64,000 bases of DNA, taken from the NCBI GenBank assembly GCA_963746465.1, contig CAVVAY010000014.1:19654-83653 (forward strand). The letters are read 5' to 3'. Of this stretch, positions 61,003 through 64,000 are shown piece after piece. The position numbers were made by a program, and so were the translations under genes. Source of the stretch: CAVVAY01 sp963746465 (GTDB lineage: Bacteria > Actinomycetota > Actinomycetes > JACCUZ01). Below the pieces are notes generated by a model that had not been told where the DNA came from, did no database searches, and was given only the letters and a program-made list of their open reading frames with translations. How positions within the stretch are numbered: the stretch's first letter is position 1; each line of letters begins with the position of its first letter.

Positions 61003-61604
61003 TGGCGGCTGTCTGCGTCTACTGCTCCTCCAGCGGGCGGATCGACCCGTCGTACGTCGAGCTGGCCGCCGCGGTCGGCACCGAGCTCGCCCGTCGCGGG
61101 CACAGCCTGGTCAGCGGCGGCGGCAGCGTGTCCTGCATGGGTGCCGTCGCCCGGGCCGCCCGGGCCGGCGGCGCGCACACCCTCGGTGTCATACCGCGGG
61201 TGCTGCTGGACCTCGAGGTTGCCGACCACGATGCCGACGAGCTGCTGGTCACCGACGACATGCGCGCCCGCAAGGGCCTGATGGACGCCCGGTCCGATGC
61301 CTTCCTCACCCTGCCCGGCGGCCTGGGCACCCTGGAGGAGCTGCTGGAGATCTGGGTGTCGCGCACCCTCGCGATGCACGCCAAGCCGGTGGTCGTGCTC
61401 GACCCGGGCGGCCTCTACCAGCCGCTGCGCGCCCAGGTCGACCTGCTCGTCGAGCGCGGCTTCGTGCGCGACGGGGCCCGGGACGCCATCACCTGGGTCG
61501 ATGACGTCGGGACCGCCTTCGAGGCCATCGAGGCCCGGCTCGCGGAGGCCCCGGCGCCGATCCTTCCCGCCGCTCCCGACGAGGTCGTCGAGGCCCAGCC
61601 ATGA
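61002..61604 (+). CDS. LOG-family (TIGR00730) protein, short form
   Basis: The 200-residue protein VAAVCVYCSSSGRIDPSYVE has GGGSVSCMGAVARAARAGGA and the catalytic PGGLGTLEELLEIWVSRTLA, so it is a complete short LOG protein. The GTG shares a base with the preceding LOG stop (TAGTG), making a translationally coupled pair of non-identical paralogues. In Mycobacterium the LOG gene is also found near dapE and folP2. Confidence 0.9.
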   Translation: MAAVCVYCSSSGRIDPSYVELAAAVGTELARRGHSLVSGGGSVSCMGAVARAARAGGAHTLGVIPRVLLDLEVADHDADELLVTDDMRARKGLMDARSDAFLTLPGGLGTLEELLEIWVSRTLAMHAKPVVVLDPGGLYQPLRAQVDLLVERGFVRDGARDAITWVDDVGTAFEAIEARLAEAPAPILPAAPDEVVEAQP

Positions 61605-61643
61605 GATGGAGTGCGTCATGACCCCTACCCGCAGGAGGAAAGC

Positions 61644-62303
61644 GTGCGGCTTCTGCTCACGTCCGCCGGCGTCACGAACCCGAGCATCCAGCAGGCGCTG
61701 GTAGACCTGCTGGGCAAGCCGATCGCCGACTCCACGGCGCTCTGCATCCCCACCGCGCAGTACGGACACCCTGAGGTCTCCCCTGAGGGGGCCTGGCGTT
61801 TCATCGCCGGGCAGTCGCCGCTGCCGATGTGCGGCCTGGGGTGGAAGTCCCTCGGAGTGCTGGAGCTCACCGCGCTGCCCAGCATCGACGAGGAGCGCTG
61901 GGTCCGCTGGGTCAGAGAGGCGGACGTCCTGCTCGTGAGTGGCGGCGACGCCTTGTACCTGAGCCACTGGATGCGGCAGTCCGGGCTTGCGGACCTCTTG
62001 CCGTCGCTGCCCGAGACGGTCTGGGTCGGGCTGAGCGCCGGAAGCATGGTGATGACCCCCCACATCGGGCAGGACTTCGTCGGCTGGAGGCAGCCCTCCG
62101 GTGGTGACGAGGCACTGGGAGTCGTCGACTTCTCGATCTTCCCGCACCTGGATCTCGAGCCGGAGAACACCATGGCCGACGCCGAGAGATGGGCGGCAGA
62201 GATCGGGGGTCCGGCCTACGCGATCGACGACGAGACCGCCATCAGGGTGACCGATGGCACCGTCGACGTCGTCTCCGAGGGGCACTGGGAGCGGTTCTCC
62301 TAG
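61644..62303 (+). CDS. Peptidase E (S51) / class I glutamine amidotransferase-like protein
   Basis: The 219-residue protein VRLLLTSAGVTNPSIQQALV has the S51 nucleophile elbow VGLSAGSMVM (Ser131), the preceding VLLVSGGDALYLSHWM and the late VVDFSIFPHLDLEPE. This fold hydrolyses Asp-X dipeptides in peptidase E, but other family members are uncharacterised. GTG 61644 is chosen because AGGAGGAAA precedes it at ideal spacing; an upstream GTG at 61611 is possible. Confidence 0.82.
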   Translation: MRLLLTSAGVTNPSIQQALVDLLGKPIADSTALCIPTAQYGHPEVSPEGAWRFIAGQSPLPMCGLGWKSLGVLELTALPSIDEERWVRWVREADVLLVSGGDALYLSHWMRQSGLADLLPSLPETVWVGLSAGSMVMTPHIGQDFVGWRQPSGGDEALGVVDFSIFPHLDLEPENTMADAERWAAEIGGPAYAIDDETAIRVTDGTVDVVSEGHWERFS

Positions 62304-62320
62304 CACCACCGGGCAAGGTG

Positions 62321-63211
62321 TCAGGCCAGCGCGCGGCGGGACACCGCGGGTGCGCGGGTGCCGCGGATCGCACCCACGGTGTTCAGGACCCGTCGGGTGG
62401 CCGCCACCTGGTGCGCCCGGAAGACCCGGGCGCCGTGCCAGGCGCCGAGCGCAGTCACCGCGAGGGTGGCCTCCAGGCGGCCGTCCTTGTCGGCGTCCAG
62501 CACCTCGCCGAGGAACTTCTTGTTCGAGACCGCGAGCAGCACCGGCCACCCGGTCCTCACCAGCTCGTCCAGCCGCCGGCTGATCTCCAGCGAGTGGTAG
62601 GTGTTCTTGCCGAAGTCGTGCGCGGCGTCGACCAGGATGCCGTCCGGGCGGACGCCGGCGGCCACAGCGCGGTCCGCCAGCGACGTCACCGTGGCGACCA
62701 CGTCGGCCACCACGTCGTCGTACGTGACCCGGTGCGGGTCGGTCCGCGGCGGCAGGCCGCCGGCGTGGCTGCAGACCAGCGCGGTCCCCGCCTCGGCGGC
62801 GACCACGGCCAGCCCGGGGTCGAAGCCCTGCCAGGCGTCGTTGAGCAGGTCGGCACCGGCCTCGCAGACCGCCCGGCCCACGCCGGCCCGCCAGGTGTCG
62901 ACGCTGATCGCCAGCTGCGGGTGGCGGCGGCGGACGGTGGCCACGAAGGGCGCCACCCGGCGTACCTCCTCGTCCTCGGTGACCTCGTCGCCGGGACCCG
63001 CCTTCACCCCTCCCACGTCGACGATGAGCGCGCCCTCGTCCACCGCCCGGTCGACGGCTGCCATCCCCGCGGCGTCGTCGAGGTAGGCGCCCTGGTCGAA
63101 GAACGAGTCCGGCGTGCGGTTGACCACCGCCATCACGACCTGGTCGTCGGGCCCGAGCTCCAGCCCGCCGATCCGCAACGACCTTCCCTGCCAGCCCGTC
63201 CGTGCTGTCAT
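62321..63211 (-). CDS. Dihydropteroate synthase-like protein, FolP2 type
   Basis: A 296-residue TIM-barrel protein of the pterin-binding family: VVMAVVNRTPDSFFDQGAYL, SVDTWRAGVGRAVCEAGADL, LLNDAWQG and a final FRAHQVAATRRVLNTV. Several catalytic-loop signatures differ from classical DHPS: VDVGGVKAGPGDEV replaces the usual GGESTRPG loop, and DAAHDFGKNTYHS replaces DPGFGF. This resembles mycobacterial FolP2, which is not thought to be an active DHPS. A true DHPS role is therefore doubtful. Confidence 0.8.
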   Translation of the reverse strand: MTARTGWQGRSLRIGGLELGPDDQVVMAVVNRTPDSFFDQGAYLDDAAGMAAVDRAVDEGALIVDVGGVKAGPGDEVTEDEEVRRVAPFVATVRRRHPQLAISVDTWRAGVGRAVCEAGADLLNDAWQGFDPGLAVVAAEAGTALVCSHAGGLPPRTDPHRVTYDDVVADVVATVTSLADRAVAAGVRPDGILVDAAHDFGKNTYHSLEISRRLDELVRTGWPVLLAVSNKKFLGEVLDADKDGRLEATLAVTALGAWHGARVFRAHQVAATRRVLNTVGAIRGTRAPAVSRRALA

Positions 63212-63237
63212 GGGGTCAGCGTGGCACGATCCTGCGT

Positions 63238-63561
63238 GTGTCCCTCGTCCTGCTCCTCGTGATCCTCGCCGTCATCGGTGGGATCGCCGTGGTGGCCGCC
63301 GGTCGCGGCGGGGGACTGCCCGAGGTCGAGCCGGAGCGCTCGCCCAGCGGGGTGCTGCCCGACGGCACCGTCGACCGGGCCGGCGTCGACGGTCTTCGCT
63401 TCAGCCTGGCCCTGCGCGGCTACCGGATGGACGAGGTCGACGTGGTGCTGGACCGCCTGGTCGACGAGCTGGACCGCCGCGGCAACCGGATCGCCGAGCT
63501 GGAGGGCCGGCTTGGCGAGACCTCCGCCAGCACCGACGCCCGCGCCCCACAGGAGGACTGA
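63238..63561 (+). CDS. DivIVA domain-containing membrane protein
   Basis: The 107-residue protein VSLVLLLVILAVIGGIAVVA (one N-terminal membrane helix) is followed by an acidic linker. A short DivIVA-like segment follows (GLRFSLALRGYRMDEVDVVL, then DRLVDELDRRGNRIAELEGR, a coiled coil). Such proteins sit near folP2 in mycobacteria and may attach to curved membrane at poles or septa. GTG 63238 was chosen to begin at the hydrophobic helix. Confidence 0.8.
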   Translation: MSLVLLLVILAVIGGIAVVAAGRGGGLPEVEPERSPSGVLPDGTVDRAGVDGLRFSLALRGYRMDEVDVVLDRLVDELDRRGNRIAELEGRLGETSASTDARAPQED

Positions 63562-63566
63562 GCCCG

Positions 63567-63998
63567 GTGGCCGAGCTGGTCGTCACCCAGGTGGTCGAGG
63601 CCCCCGCTCAGCAGGTGTGGGACCTGCTGACCGACTGGGACCGGCACGACGGCTGGATGCTGCTCACCCGGGCCGAGGGCGGGCACGGCGTGGGGGAGAC
63701 GCTGTCGGCGTTCACCGGGGTAGGTCCCGTGGGATTCCTCGACACCATGACCATCACGGTGTGGGAGCCGCCGCACCGTGCGGTCGTGCGGCACACCGGC
63801 CGGGTGGTGCGCGGCTCCGGCGCCTTCGAGGTCGAGCAGCTCGCACCGGGGCGCTCCCGGGTCGTCTGGTCGGAGTGGATCCAGCTACCGCTCGGTGTGC
63901 TGGGCCGGCTGGGCTGGCCGCTGGTCCGGCCGGTGCTGCGGCTGTTCGTCCAGGTGTCTCTGCGCCGGCTCGCACGGCAGGTCCAGAGCCTGCCGTGA
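63567..63998 (+). CDS. SRPBCC family (START-like) protein
   Basis: The 143-residue protein VAELVVTQVVEAPAQQVWDL has the helix-grip beginning of SRPBCC proteins, the cavity strands VGPVGFLDTMTITVWEPP and HRAVVRHTGRVVRGSGAFEV, and a long C-terminal helix (RPVLRLFVQVSLRRLARQVQ). It binds an unknown hydrophobic ligand. GTG 63567 lies 5 bp after the DivIVA-domain gene behind GGAGGA, so the two are cotranscribed. The stop is 2 bp from the window end. Confidence 0.85.
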   Translation: MAELVVTQVVEAPAQQVWDLLTDWDRHDGWMLLTRAEGGHGVGETLSAFTGVGPVGFLDTMTITVWEPPHRAVVRHTGRVVRGSGAFEVEQLAPGRSRVVWSEWIQLPLGVLGRLGWPLVRPVLRLFVQVSLRRLARQVQSLP

Positions 63999-64000
63999 GC

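Overview
The window is 64 kb of very GC-rich, densely packed bacterial DNA. It looks like chromosomal core sequence from a motile or at least chemosensory actinobacterium. The evidence is mycothiol biosynthesis (an MshB-type deacetylase), a mycobacterial-type SdhCAB operon, ANTAR regulators, a SigE-family sigma factor, the actinobacterial lysine genes dapC/dapD/dapE, HelR, and many DUF families restricted to Actinobacteria. Starts are often GTG, genes frequently overlap as ATGA/GTGA, and at least a dozen genes have a TANNNT box 6-8 nt before the start codon, as expected for leaderless mRNAs. I see no tRNA, rRNA, CRISPR array, prophage or insertion sequence. I cannot name the genus.

Layout. 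1-4.2 kb: tail of a LuxR regulator, a broken membrane-protein/acetyltransferase pair, a lipoprotein hydrolase and class II FBPase (glpX). 4.3-7.4 kb: molybdate operon (Mop-type regulator, modA, modB, modC). 7.4-14 kb: DUF4245, exonuclease VII (xseB/xseA), ispH, a spermidine-synthase-like protein, DUF6542, rmuC and ychF. 14.1-16.4 kb: helR preceded by a perfect-looking rifamycin-associated element (RAE). 16.4-20.8 kb: small proteins, a methyltransferase, two coupled GAF-ANTAR regulators and a pterin dehydratase. 20.8-24.9 kb: sdhC-sdhA-sdhB, with an unusual TPR-like extension on SdhB. 25-28.7 kb: a GAF-PP2C-HATPase regulator and typA. 28.9-35.2 kb: a peptide ABC transporter in the order C-A-B-D-F. 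35.2-41 kb: S9 peptidase, mshB, an FtsH-like protease and DUF6113. 41-46.5 kb: a chemosensory cluster (CheW, 6-TM receptor, CheA-REC, REC-GAF). 46.5-49.8 kb: flavin reductase, VanW protein and an Rv0428c-like acetyltransferase. 49.9-57.3 kb: fdxA-dapC, secreted metalloproteases, dapD and dapE. 57.3-64 kb: sigma/membrane-protein pair, a VOC dioxygenase with a divergent MarR regulator and two matching operators, two LOG-family proteins, peptidase E, a FolP2-like protein, a DivIVA-domain protein and an SRPBCC protein.

How the genes fit together. Lysine/peptidoglycan precursor synthesis (dapC, dapD, dapE) is interleaved with secreted cell-wall-type metalloenzymes. The fdxA-dapC and dapD/dapE/LOG/folP2 orders resemble the mycobacterial chromosome.

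Most unusual observations: (i) RAE plus helR, predicting rifamycin-inducible RNA polymerase protection; (ii) two 18-20-codon mini-ORFs ending in the same peptide (NRSLRSRFxGDPx-stop), whose stop overlaps the ATG of dppD and of cheA respectively; (iii) SdhB carrying a ~200-residue helical extension; (iv) six single-base frameshifts in otherwise well-conserved genes, including dapC, helR and dppD, which point to sequence errors more than to gene decay.
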